A DNA stretch of 64,000 bases from CAYMZZ01 sp046297935 (GTDB lineage: Bacteria > Bacteroidota > Bacteroidia > Chitinophagales > Chitinophagaceae): NCBI GenBank assembly GCA_046297935.1, contig JBKBHA010000005.1:186001-250000 (forward strand), given 5' to 3'. Numbering within the stretch: position 1 is the stretch's first letter; each line of letters opens with the position of its first letter. Both the position numbers and the translations under genes were made by a program. Below, piece after piece: positions 8,744 through 16,370 of the stretch. The notes below the pieces were generated by a model that was not told the DNA's origin, did not search any database, and was given only the letters and a program-made list of their open reading frames with translations.

Positions 8744-9946
8744 ATGCATTGCGGACGTCTCAAATCCTTTACCATAGCGGTTTTCAGCCTGTTTTTCGTG
8801 CTTTTTGCCCTACCAGCACTGGCTCAGGGTCCACACGGCGATGAACAGCACCCGGCTGGAGAGAATGCAGATCAGCATGCTCCAAAGGAGGAGAAGTTCA
8901 ATGCAGCTGAAGTGATTTTCGGACACGTACTGAATGCGCACGAGTTTCACTTTCTGGATTATAAGGGTAGTGACGGCAAAAAGCATTCGGTTACCATTCC
9001 ATTGCCAATCATTATTTATTCGCCAGAGCGTGGACTAACCACGTTTATGTCGTCGAAATTTGAACATGGCCATGCTGAGTACAATGGATATAAATTGCTC
9101 ACCAACGAAACGATTGAGCATATGGGCCTTGATCCGGCAAAATACCGCCCGGAAGACATTGTAGCGATCAAGGATGGCAAAGTTGATGAAACGGTGCGGG
9201 TGTACGATTTTTCTATGACCCGCAACGTTGTGCAAATGCTGATTGCGCTCACCATTTTTACCATCATCATGCTGCGCATAGCCAGGCGATATAAGTCGGG
9301 TGTGGGTGTGAAGTCGGCACCGAAAGGAAGCCAAAGCCTCCTGGAGCCGGTGATTAATTTTGTGAATGACCAGGTAGCCAAACCCAACCTGGGTCATAAG
9401 TCGGATCGGTACCTTCCCTTCCTGTTGACGATATTCTTCTTTATTCTCATCAATAATATTTTCGGTCTTATTCCCGGTTCGGCCAACGTTACAGGTAATA
9501 TCGCCTTTACACTGGTGTTGGGAGTGATAGCGTTTATTGTGATCATGTTCAGTGCCAACAAGCACTACTGGCTGCATATTTTCAATCCTCCTGGAGTGCC
9601 TTTTGGCGTTAAGCTCATTCTGGTACCGGTAGAGTTTCTCGGCATCTTCATTAAGCCCTTTGCCCTGATTATTCGTTTGTTTGCCAACATGGTGGCGGGC
9701 CACATCATTATTATCTGTTTGATTTCGCTGATTTTCATATTTGGTGAGTTGACTGCTGTAGCGGGTTGGGGAGCTTCTCCGCTTGCTATTGCTTTTACCA
9801 TTTTCATTTATATGATCGAAGTGCTGGTGGCATTCCTGCAGGCATTTATTTTCACCATGCTGACCGCGGTGTTTATTGGCCAGGCGGTAGAAGAGCATCA
9901 TCATCACGACGAGGCTCACGATCATCATGAACCGGCTATTGTATAA
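8744..9946 (+). CDS. atpB: ATP synthase F0 subunit a
   Basis: 400 residues. The ATG at 8744 is chosen over one at 8621 because it gives a clean signal peptide (cut near ALPALAQ) and follows a -7 element. As is usual in this phylum, the subunit has a long periplasmic N-terminal extension (about 130 residues) before the first conserved helix. The proton-path arginine is in LIIRLFANMVAGH, and the last helices carry the expected pattern. The C-terminus is histidine- and acid-rich (HHHHDEAHDHH). It forms the stator half-channel next to the c ring in the inner membrane. First gene of the atpBEFHA operon. Confidence 0.95.
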   Translation: MHCGRLKSFTIAVFSLFFVLFALPALAQGPHGDEQHPAGENADQHAPKEEKFNAAEVIFGHVLNAHEFHFLDYKGSDGKKHSVTIPLPIIIYSPERGLTTFMSSKFEHGHAEYNGYKLLTNETIEHMGLDPAKYRPEDIVAIKDGKVDETVRVYDFSMTRNVVQMLIALTIFTIIMLRIARRYKSGVGVKSAPKGSQSLLEPVINFVNDQVAKPNLGHKSDRYLPFLLTIFFFILINNIFGLIPGSANVTGNIAFTLVLGVIAFIVIMFSANKHYWLHIFNPPGVPFGVKLILVPVEFLGIFIKPFALIIRLFANMVAGHIIIICLISLIFIFGELTAVAGWGASPLAIAFTIFIYMIEVLVAFLQAFIFTMLTAVFIGQAVEEHHHHDEAHDHHEPAIV

Positions 9947-9973
9947 TTTTTAGTCAATTATAAAACAAGCAAC

Positions 9974-10210
9974 ATGGATTTATTTCTGTTAGAAGGTATT
10001 GCGAACCTGGGTGGTGCTGTCGGAGCCGGTCTGGCTGCGATTGGTGCAGGTGTTGGTATCGGTCAGATTGGTAAGGGCGCTGTAGAAGCGATCTCTCGTC
10101 AGCCTGAAGCTGCCAACGACATCCGCTCTAACATGATCCTGAGTGCGGCCCTGGTTGAAGGTGCTGCCCTTTTTGCGATCATCGTAGGGTTCCTGGCCAT
10201 GGTTCTGTAA
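9974..10210 (+). CDS. atpE: ATP synthase F0 subunit c
   Basis: 78 residues, two hydrophobic helices joined by the polar loop SRQPEA. The ion-binding glutamate lies in LVEGAALFA; it is followed by Gly, not the Ser/Thr seen in sodium-binding rings, so proton coupling is the likely mode. Glycine-rich first helix (GAGLAAIGAGVGIG) matches ring packing. It lies 27 bp after atpB and is followed by an intercistronic hairpin. Confidence 0.97.
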   Translation: MDLFLLEGIANLGGAVGAGLAAIGAGVGIGQIGKGAVEAISRQPEAANDIRSNMILSAALVEGAALFAIIVGFLAMVL

Positions 10211-10233
10211 TCAGAACCTGCCTTCAAGAAACT

Positions 10234-10272
10234 ACTGCATCCAAAGCACAGGGCGGAGGATGCAGTGTTTTC
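10234..10272 (+). terminator. Intercistronic hairpin between atpE and atpF
   Basis: A 9-bp perfect stem (ACTGCATCC 10234-10242 pairing with GGATGCAGT 10258-10266) is followed by GTTTTCT. It may act as a weak attenuator or as a 3' end protecting the atpE message, which would help make more c subunit than b, delta and alpha. Confidence 0.45.
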
Positions 10273-10314
10273 TAAATGAATTTTAAACTTATTCAACTTT
10301 AATACCGACGCGAA

Positions 10315-10809
10315 ATGGATTTATTAAAACCCGGGTTTGGACTAGTCATTTGGACGCTCCTGGCTTTCCTGGTCGTTTTCTTTATACTGGCTAAGATGGC
10401 TTTTCCTGCAATCGTTAAGGGATTGCGTGAACGCGAAAAGAGCATCAGCGACAGCCTCGAAATGGCTGAACGCGTAAAGGCTGAAATGTCGCAAATGAAA
10501 AGCGATAACGAAGCCTTGCTGGCAAAAGCCAACGAAGAGCGTGCACAATTACTGAAAGATGCCCGCGAAACACGCGATCGGATCATCAATGAGGCAAAAG
10601 AGCAGGCCAAAGTGGAGGCCGGTAAAATTGTAGCCGAAGCACAAGCCGCTATCAACGCACAGAAGATGGCTGCTTTAACTGAGGTTAAAAACCAGGTTGG
10701 TAAACTGGTAATCGAAGTGAGTGAAAAAGTGTTGCGTCGCGAACTGGCTGATAAGTCAGCCCAGGAAGCCCATGTGAAAAGCCTGGTTGACGAAGTAAAG
10801 ATGAACTAA
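10315..10809 (+). CDS. atpF: ATP synthase F0 subunit b
   Basis: 164 residues: one N-terminal membrane helix (about 9-28) followed by a long charged, heptad-rich helix typical of the peripheral stalk. The ending EKVLRREL is the usual delta-binding region. It forms a dimer linking F0 to F1. Third gene of the operon, 105 bp after atpE. Confidence 0.95.
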   Translation: MDLLKPGFGLVIWTLLAFLVVFFILAKMAFPAIVKGLREREKSISDSLEMAERVKAEMSQMKSDNEALLAKANEERAQLLKDARETRDRIINEAKEQAKVEAGKIVAEAQAAINAQKMAALTEVKNQVGKLVIEVSEKVLRRELADKSAQEAHVKSLVDEVKMN

Positions 10810-10855
10810 CGCATAAGGCCTTCGGGTCGTATGTACCTAATTTGAATAAAGCAAA

Positions 10856-11419
10856 ATGCTGAATCCACGTCTTGCATCCCGCTACGCGAAGTCGCTCATT
10901 GATCTGGCCATCGAAAGGGGCCAGTTGGAGGCTGTATATGCCGATATGCTTTGGTTACAATCGGCTTGTAAGTCGAGCCGTGAGTTCGTTAATTTGCTTC
11001 GCAGCCCAATCATCAAAGGCGAAACGAAACAAAAAATCGTTCAGGCAGTTGTTGGCGGAAAAATTGGTGAACTATCGAATGCTTTCATTCGCCTTTTGAT
11101 CAACAAGGTAAGAGAGAGTTATTTGCCCGAAATCACCGATGCGGCAATTGGGTTATACAAGCAACATCATAAAATTCAAACCGTTCAGCTGACCACTGCC
11201 ACACCGGCGAGCGAAAGCCTGAAATCAGCGTTGGTGGAACAACTGAAAAAATCGGTCGGTTTCGCTAAAGTTGAACTGGAAGAGAAAGTGGATCCATCGC
11301 TGATTGGCGGATTTGTATTGCAGGTAGGCGATCGATTGGTTGACGCCAGTATAGCCTATGATTTGAAGGCGATCGCAAAGCAATTTGAAAACAACGACTT
11401 CATTTACAGAATTCGTTAA
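10856..11419 (+). CDS. atpH: ATP synthase F1 subunit delta
   Basis: 187 residues with the usual N-terminal start (LASRYAKSLIDLA), the six-helix bundle and the C-terminal motif VDPSLIGGFVLQVGDRLVDAS. It connects the b stalk to the top of the alpha/beta hexamer. It lies 46 bp after atpF and 42 bp before atpA. Confidence 0.96.
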   Translation: MLNPRLASRYAKSLIDLAIERGQLEAVYADMLWLQSACKSSREFVNLLRSPIIKGETKQKIVQAVVGGKIGELSNAFIRLLINKVRESYLPEITDAAIGLYKQHHKIQTVQLTTATPASESLKSALVEQLKKSVGFAKVELEEKVDPSLIGGFVLQVGDRLVDASIAYDLKAIAKQFENNDFIYRIR

Positions 11420-11461
11420 GGATAAAAAGAACAAACAAAAAAATCATACAACTAACAGAAT

Positions 11462-13039
11462 ATGGCAGAGATTAAACCCGATGAGATAAGTGCGATACTG
11501 CGCCAGCAGTTGAGCAACTTCAACGCCAGCGCCGACCTGGAAGAAGTGGGCACGGTACTGCAGGTGGGCGATGGTATTGCCCGCGTGTATGGACTGGGCA
11601 ACGTGCGATATGGTGAACTGGTGGAGTTTGAAAATGGTGTTCGTGCCATCGCATTGAACCTGGAAGAAGACAATGTGGGTGTGGTACTCATGGGTGAAAG
11701 CGGTGATATTAAAGAAGGTGCCAAAGTTCGTCGTACAGGACAGATTGCCTCTATCAAAGTGGGTGAAGGCATGGTTGGCCGTGTTGTTAATACTCTTGGC
11801 GAACCTATCGATGGTAAAGGCCCAATTGTTGGAGAGCGTTACGAAATGCCACTAGAGCGTAAGGCCCCCGGTGTAATTTTCCGCGAACCAGTTAAAGAGC
11901 CACTGCAAACTGGTATTAAGGCGATTGATGCCATGATCCCTATCGGTCGTGGTCAACGTGAGCTGATCATCGGCGACCGTCAGACAGGTAAAACAGCCAT
12001 TGCCATCGATACTATTATCAACCAGCGCGAGTTCTTTGCTGCGGGCAATCCTGTTTATTGTATTTATGTCGCTATTGGACAAAAAGCGTCCACCATTGCC
12101 GGCGTTATGAAAACATTGCAGGACAACGGCGCTATGGAATATACTACCATCGTGGCTGCTTCTGCATCAGATCCTGCACCATTGCAGTTCTACGCACCTT
12201 TTGCCGGTGCTGCCATTGGTGAATTCTTCCGCGATACAGGACGCCCCGCGCTGATCGTTTATGATGATCTGTCGAAACAGGCGGTAGCGTATCGTGAAGT
12301 GTCGTTGTTGTTGCGCCGTCCTCCTGGTCGCGAAGCATATCCGGGTGATGTGTTCTATCTGCACAGCCGTTTGTTGGAGCGTGCAGCAAAAGTGATAAAC
12401 AACGATGAGATCGTGAAGAACATGAACGATCTGCCTGAGAGCATTCGTCACCTGGTAAAGGGTGGTGGGTCACTAACGGCATTGCCTATCATCGAAACAC
12501 AGGCTGGCGACGTTTCGGCCTATATTCCCACCAACGTGATTTCAATTACTGATGGTCAGATCTTCCTTGAATCGAACCTCTTCCTTTCGGGTATTCGTCC
12601 TGCCATTAACGTTGGTATCTCCGTAAGCCGGGTGGGTGGTAATGCGCAGATCAAATCAATGAAAAAAGTAGCTGGTACCCTGAAGCTCGATCAGGCTCTT
12701 TATCGTGAGCTGGAAGCGTTTTCGAAGTTTGGTGGTGACCTGGATGCCGCGACTAAAAATGTAATTGATAAGGGTGCACGTAACGTGGAAGTGCTGAAGC
12801 AGCCACAATACACTCCTTTCTCAGTAGAAAAGCAGGTGGCCATTATTTACCTCGGTACAAATGGTTATCTGAAAGAAGTAGCAGTTAAACGCGTTCGCGA
12901 GTTTGAAGATCATTTCCTGATGGAAATGGAAAACAAATTGCCCGATTTGCTCGCGCAGTTTAAAAAAGGGAATCTGCCCGAAGATGGCTTGAAGAAGATG
13001 GTGGAACTGGCCCAGTCGCTGACTCCACAGTACAAATAA
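11462..13039 (+). CDS. atpA: ATP synthase F1 subunit alpha
   Basis: 525 residues, full length. P-loop GDRQTGKT near residue 170, the catalytic-interface arginine in the SVSRVGG region (ISVSRVGGNAQIK) and the standard N-terminal beta barrel are present. It forms the hexamer with AtpD, which is not encoded in this window. The gene is followed at once by a strong terminator; the gamma subunit gene, which commonly follows alpha, is absent here. Confidence 0.98.
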   Translation: MAEIKPDEISAILRQQLSNFNASADLEEVGTVLQVGDGIARVYGLGNVRYGELVEFENGVRAIALNLEEDNVGVVLMGESGDIKEGAKVRRTGQIASIKVGEGMVGRVVNTLGEPIDGKGPIVGERYEMPLERKAPGVIFREPVKEPLQTGIKAIDAMIPIGRGQRELIIGDRQTGKTAIAIDTIINQREFFAAGNPVYCIYVAIGQKASTIAGVMKTLQDNGAMEYTTIVAASASDPAPLQFYAPFAGAAIGEFFRDTGRPALIVYDDLSKQAVAYREVSLLLRRPPGREAYPGDVFYLHSRLLERAAKVINNDEIVKNMNDLPESIRHLVKGGGSLTALPIIETQAGDVSAYIPTNVISITDGQIFLESNLFLSGIRPAINVGISVSRVGGNAQIKSMKKVAGTLKLDQALYRELEAFSKFGGDLDAATKNVIDKGARNVEVLKQPQYTPFSVEKQVAIIYLGTNGYLKEVAVKRVREFEDHFLMEMENKLPDLLAQFKKGNLPEDGLKKMVELAQSLTPQYK

Positions 13040-13075
13040 AAAAGAAACCCGCCAAAAGGCGGGTTTCTTTTTTAT
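13038..13075. terminator. Rho-independent terminator after atpA
   Basis: A 15-bp stem from 13039 to 13072 (AAACCCGCC paired with GGCGGGTTT plus A/T flanks) with an AAAA loop. A and T runs on both sides make it usable for transcription from either direction. It begins at the atpA stop codon. Confidence 0.9.
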
Positions 13076-13083
13076 CTGGTGGT

Positions 13084-13238
13084 TGAAAGTCAAACTAGCA
13101 TAGGGGTTGTTTTTAGTGAGCCATGCCTTTACTTCAATGAAGTTAGCGCTGATATAGTCGCCCGGCAGTGAACTTTCCCTGATATTATTCATCTGTTGCT
13201 GAAGATGGAGGGCTGCCAGGGGGGCAATCTGTTCCGCT
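13084..13238 (-). pseudogene. Partial duplicate of the 3' end of the 169-residue gene
   Basis: On the minus strand this stretch encodes a fragment (AEQIAPLAALHLQQQ, then MNNIRESSLPGDYISANFIEVKAWLT) that closely matches residues about 105-150 of the intact gene at 13293-13802. There is no upstream part of the gene and no own start in a sensible place, so it is a remnant. It lacks a stretch of about 50 bp present near the end of the intact copy. Confidence 0.75.
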
Positions 13239-13240
13239 AT

Positions 13241-13276
13241 AAAAAACGCACCCGCTTTTTGGCGGGTTTGTTTTTT
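13241..13276. terminator. Second, duplicated terminator
   Basis: ACCCGC pairs with GCGGGT around a short T-rich loop, flanked by an A6 run on the left and T6 on the right. It resembles the atpA terminator 203 bp to the left and is followed by the same kind of sequence, so it belongs to the same tandem duplication. It would end the leftward operon transcript. Confidence 0.8.
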
Positions 13277-13292
13277 ATCGGGTGGGTGAAAG

Positions 13293-13802
13293 TCAAACTG
13301 ACATAGAGGCTGCGCGTAAAAGAGATGAAGAGCTTTGAAGATGGTGCCATCTACCCTTAGTCCTGGTAGTGAGCCATGCCTTTACTTCGATGGAGTTGGC
13401 GCTGATATAGTTGCCCAGCAGCGAACTTTCCCTGAGATTATTCATTTGTTGCTGAAGATGTAGGGCTGCCAGTCGCGCAATTTGTTCTGCTTCGGGCCTG
13501 TTATGAAAAGACTGGTAGAAATGTTCGATATAAATTTCTTCGAGCACCGATTGCGCTGCTGTGCGATGTTGTAATTCCCTTTTCACCACGGCGTTCAAAA
13601 ATCGGCAGTCTGTATCATTTACCAGATTAATGCTTTCGATTTGTTCAGACTCCAGCAAATCCCGCATGATCATGATCTGCTGGTATTCATTACAGGGTAC
13701 CTGAGCCCCCATCGAGGTAAGAAACAGGGTGTGTGTACCGAAGCGTTTCTGAACAAACACCTCCATATTCGAAAAAGGGCATACAATGAATAACCTGTTC
13801 AT
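13293..13802 (-). CDS. Conserved hypothetical protein, last gene of the icd operon
   Basis: 169 residues, soluble, no signal peptide. I do not know the family. A central segment, SINLVNDTDCRFLNAVVKRE, looks like a conserved core. The last 20 or so residues are encoded by a stretch missing from the neighbouring duplicate, so the C-terminus may have been altered by rearrangement. It starts 1 bp after the threonylcarbamoyl-AMP synthase stop, so it is translationally linked to that gene. Confidence 0.65.
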   Translation of the reverse strand: MNRLFIVCPFSNMEVFVQKRFGTHTLFLTSMGAQVPCNEYQQIMIMRDLLESEQIESINLVNDTDCRFLNAVVKRELQHRTAAQSVLEEIYIEHFYQSFHNRPEAEQIARLAALHLQQQMNNLRESSLLGNYISANSIEVKAWLTTRTKGRWHHLQSSSSLLRAASMSV

Positions 13803-13803
13803 A

Positions 13804-14808
13804 TCAATTTGTTGTTGTTGTTAATGCTGATGTTTCTTTCTTCTTCCATTCGTTACCAGCGGCTGCTCGCTCAAGCCGGTCGTTGATGGTGGCACCCAGA
13901 CCTTGCTCTGGCACCCTTTCGAGAATGATTAAGTCCAGACCCAGCCGATCCAACCTTTGAAGTGCACTATAGAGGTTTTTCCCCGCCTCGTTCAGATCGC
14001 CTGAGGTGGTCAGGTATTCATGGAAAAGAGCCGGTTTCTTTAGCGGCTGATTTCTGAATAAAAGCACACCCGTTTTCAGGTGACGGAAGTTGCGGGCTGC
14101 AGCCAGCGCATCGTCGCAGATCAGTGTAGGAGTTTTTGGAGAGTAATGTCTTTTCATGCTACCCGGTGTACGATGCAATGCAAAGTCCTGCTCGTCGCGG
14201 TATTTCACCATACCCGCCACTTGCAGAATCTGTTCTTTGGAAATAGCGCCTTTTCTGTAAATGACGGGACATGAATCATGAAAACCCACAATTGTTGATT
14301 CCAGCCCGCGTGTACAGGGTCCGCCATCCAGAATGAAGCTGATGTTTTCACCAAAATAGCTGTATACCTGGCCGGCTGTTGTTGGACTGATGCGTTCGAA
14401 CGGGTTAGCACTGGGAGCCACAAGTGGTTCGCCAAGCATGTGCAGCAAACTTATTGTCATTGAATGGTCTGGCACACGCACTGCAACACTATCCTGACCG
14501 GCCGTAACAAGGTCGGGTACCGATTTCTTTTTCGGAAGAATAAGTGTCAGGGGCCCTGGCCAGAACTTTTCCGCCAGCCTCAATGCAATATCTGGAATGT
14601 TTTCTACAACATCATTTAGTTCTGTCATTGATGCAATGTGCACGATCAGCGGATTGGATCTTGGTCGCCCTTTGAGACGATAAATTTTCTCTATCGCATC
14701 GAGGTCCTGCATCCGTGCTGCCAGACCATACACTGTTTCTGTTGGTATTGCTACCAGTTGATGATTTTGTAGTGCCGTAAATGCCAGTCCAATTTGAGCC
14801 GTTATCAT
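13804..14808 (-). CDS. L-threonylcarbamoyladenylate synthase (Sua5 type)
   Basis: 334 residues, matching the two-domain Sua5 form: an N-terminal YrdC domain (IPTETVYGLAAR, KGRPRSNPLIVHI, FWPGPLTLIL, VAVRVPDH, APSANPFERISPTTA) and a C-terminal Sua5 domain after the linker (GSMKRHYSPKTP). It makes threonylcarbamoyl-AMP from Thr, bicarbonate and ATP for the t6A modification of ANN-decoding tRNAs. It starts 2 bp after the DUF6671-like gene and ends 1 bp before the next, inside the leftward icd operon. Confidence 0.93.
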   Translation of the reverse strand: MITAQIGLAFTALQNHQLVAIPTETVYGLAARMQDLDAIEKIYRLKGRPRSNPLIVHIASMTELNDVVENIPDIALRLAEKFWPGPLTLILPKKKSVPDLVTAGQDSVAVRVPDHSMTISLLHMLGEPLVAPSANPFERISPTTAGQVYSYFGENISFILDGGPCTRGLESTIVGFHDSCPVIYRKGAISKEQILQVAGMVKYRDEQDFALHRTPGSMKRHYSPKTPTLICDDALAAARNFRHLKTGVLLFRNQPLKKPALFHEYLTTSGDLNEAGKNLYSALQRLDRLGLDLIILERVPEQGLGATINDRLERAAAGNEWKKKETSALTTTTN

Positions 14809-14810
14809 AA

Positions 14811-15662
14811 TCAGGGATTACATTGATCACAAAACATCGGGTCTTCGCTTAGCCTGCCATGCGGAAAGAATTTTTCAGTCAAATAGCCACAATGGTCACA
14901 CTTATACTGGTGGCTTAGCGTTGACTTAGTTTTGGATCCACAGTGATTGCATGGAAGACCGGCACGCACTTCAGTTACTCCGAAACCAGGTCGCTGGCAT
15001 GCCGGGCATACCGACTTCATTTTCTCCGACAATTTCCAGGCTGCTTTTGCTATCACTTTTTGCCGCATGGGATTATACATCGATCGCATATCTGTTTCTA
15101 CATACGCAACTCCGTAAGTCTGAATGAAGAACCGAAAGGTTTCTATCAAAAAATTTTCATCGCAAATGGCCTTTACTATATGCCGGTTGTCGTTGGCAGC
15201 CGTCCTGATGATCAGTGCATGTGATGGAAACCGGGTCTGTTCGCAAAATTTCTCCAGTTCCGTCAGGTCTTTAATCTGTTTGCCCGCAAAATTGGTTTCC
15301 GCACTAATTTCTTTCACCCATATTTCCAGTTTGTTTTTGCGATCCACCATTAACAGGAGTTCTTCGTTTGCCGGAACAAAAGGTATAACCGGATGCGCTC
15401 CAAACGACCCTTCACTCGCTACTGCCAGGTCGAGCCGGCTTTCGTTCATAGCGATTTCACACTTTTTTCGTGCAGTGGTAAGTGGGTCCAGTTCTCGCTC
15501 CACTTCTCCGGTAAAGGTTCCAAACTGGTCGGTATCGAGGTTTTCCAGGTGTACGATCTCTACACCCAGCTCTGCCTGAAGTACGGGACCGATGAGTTTT
15601 TCTTTTCCATGCCGTGTAGCGATTATTAACTGGCGACCTATAAATAGATCTGTACTAGTCAT
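14811..15662 (-). CDS. DUF6671-like protein with C-terminal zinc ribbons
   Basis: 283 residues. The N-terminal part (GRQLIIATRHGKE, then DPLTTARKKCEIAM and SEGSFGAHP) resembles a family I recall as DUF6671. The C-terminal 70 residues carry paired cysteines, CPAC, CNHCG, CDHCG and CDQC, consistent with two zinc ribbons. Function unknown. Its start overlaps the upstream 96-residue gene by 8 bp and the Sua5 gene follows 2 bp later, so it is well inside the operon. Confidence 0.7.
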   Translation of the reverse strand: MTSTDLFIGRQLIIATRHGKEKLIGPVLQAELGVEIVHLENLDTDQFGTFTGEVERELDPLTTARKKCEIAMNESRLDLAVASEGSFGAHPVIPFVPANEELLLMVDRKNKLEIWVKEISAETNFAGKQIKDLTELEKFCEQTRFPSHALIIRTAANDNRHIVKAICDENFLIETFRFFIQTYGVAYVETDMRSMYNPMRQKVIAKAAWKLSEKMKSVCPACQRPGFGVTEVRAGLPCNHCGSKTKSTLSHQYKCDHCGYLTEKFFPHGRLSEDPMFCDQCNP

Positions 15663-15945
15663 TTTCTACCAGATTGATCCGTACATCGGCATACACTTTC
15701 AGTCTCTTCTTGTGCTTACCCGCATGCGCTACAATCGCCAGTGCTTCCTGCAAACTTTTTCTCAATGCCGGCACACGTTGTTGGGCAACGAGATCTGGTT
15801 TCCCAAATCTTTCCATTACACTAAAATTCCTGAGCTCGTGAAATTGAATCTTTGCGTTGAATACGTTCAGGAGAATTTCGCGGGCTTCTTCGGTGTTGAA
15901 TTGGCCGTCGATAAGTATGAGTGTATCGGTGTTTGTATTCTTCAT
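15655..15945 (-). CDS. Small conserved hypothetical protein
   Basis: 96 residues, soluble, mixed alpha/beta (LILIDGQFNTEEAREILLNVF ... VPALRKSLQEALAIV ... LKVYADVRI). No family recognised. It overlaps the next gene by 8 bp and its first 125 bp overlap, in another frame, the tail of the membrane protein at 15821-16117. The protein-like character of its N-terminus supports this start. Confidence 0.65.
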   Translation of the reverse strand: MKNTNTDTLILIDGQFNTEEAREILLNVFNAKIQFHELRNFSVMERFGKPDLVAQQRVPALRKSLQEALAIVAHAGKHKKRLKVYADVRINLVEND

Positions 15946-16117
15946 CGGTAAACTTTTTAGGGCTACGAAGCAATTTGCTGGCGAAGACAGCTATAATGAG
16001 GGCGCCACAGGTAAACCAGCTGCTGTAAAATATGTCGTCAACGGTGATGGCCAGGAAAATGAGCACCAGCATTAAACTGTACCAGCAGATTGCCAGATGT
16101 GCCGGAGCTTTTTTCAT
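15821..16117 (-). CDS. Small two-helix membrane protein with basic tail
   Basis: 98 residues with two hydrophobic helices (about 8-26 and 33-48) and a strongly basic, low-complexity C-terminal half. It is coupled to the upstream 81-residue gene by a 4-bp ATGA overlap, which supports translation of the start. The tail overlaps the next gene for 125 bp, so either the tail is under little constraint or a frameshift has extended it. Confidence 0.5.
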   Translation of the reverse strand: MKKAPAHLAICWYSLMLVLIFLAITVDDIFYSSWFTCGALIIAVFASKLLRSPKKFTDEEYKHRYTHTYRRPIQHRRSPRNSPERIQRKDSISRAQEF

Positions 16118-16359
16118 GAATGAAGTTTTATGAATGCATCCATATCAATTCGGTCCTTACCTGCGGCCAGTTGGTCTCTGAGCTCGCCCAGTTGAGATTG
16201 CAGCTTCATGATTTTGTTTTCACGAAAATTGATCTCTTCTTCCGAGCTGTCGGCAGTAATCATTTTCTCCTGAAATCGGATAGACATTTTTGTCATTTCC
16301 GTTAATAGATCAATAGCGATGTCCGATTTTATTTTTCCTTCGATGATATCTATTTGCAT
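16114..16359 (-). CDS. Small coiled-coil protein, unknown
   Basis: 81 residues, highly charged and predicted helical, with a heptad-like run from about residue 45 to 68 (KIMKLQSQLGELRDQLAAG). No signal peptide or membrane segment. It begins 11 bp after the isocitrate dehydrogenase stop and overlaps the following gene by 4 bp, so it is an operon member. No function proposed. Confidence 0.6.
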   Translation of the reverse strand: MQIDIIEGKIKSDIAIDLLTEMTKMSIRFQEKMITADSSEEEINFRENKIMKLQSQLGELRDQLAAGKDRIDMDAFIKLHS

Positions 16360-16370
16360 GGTTGATTTTT

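Noticed and set aside
12821..13192. 123-residue minus-strand frame over the atpA end
   Set aside because: Only the first part (duplicate of the neighbouring gene) has protein character; the rest reads through the terminator and antisense to atpA.
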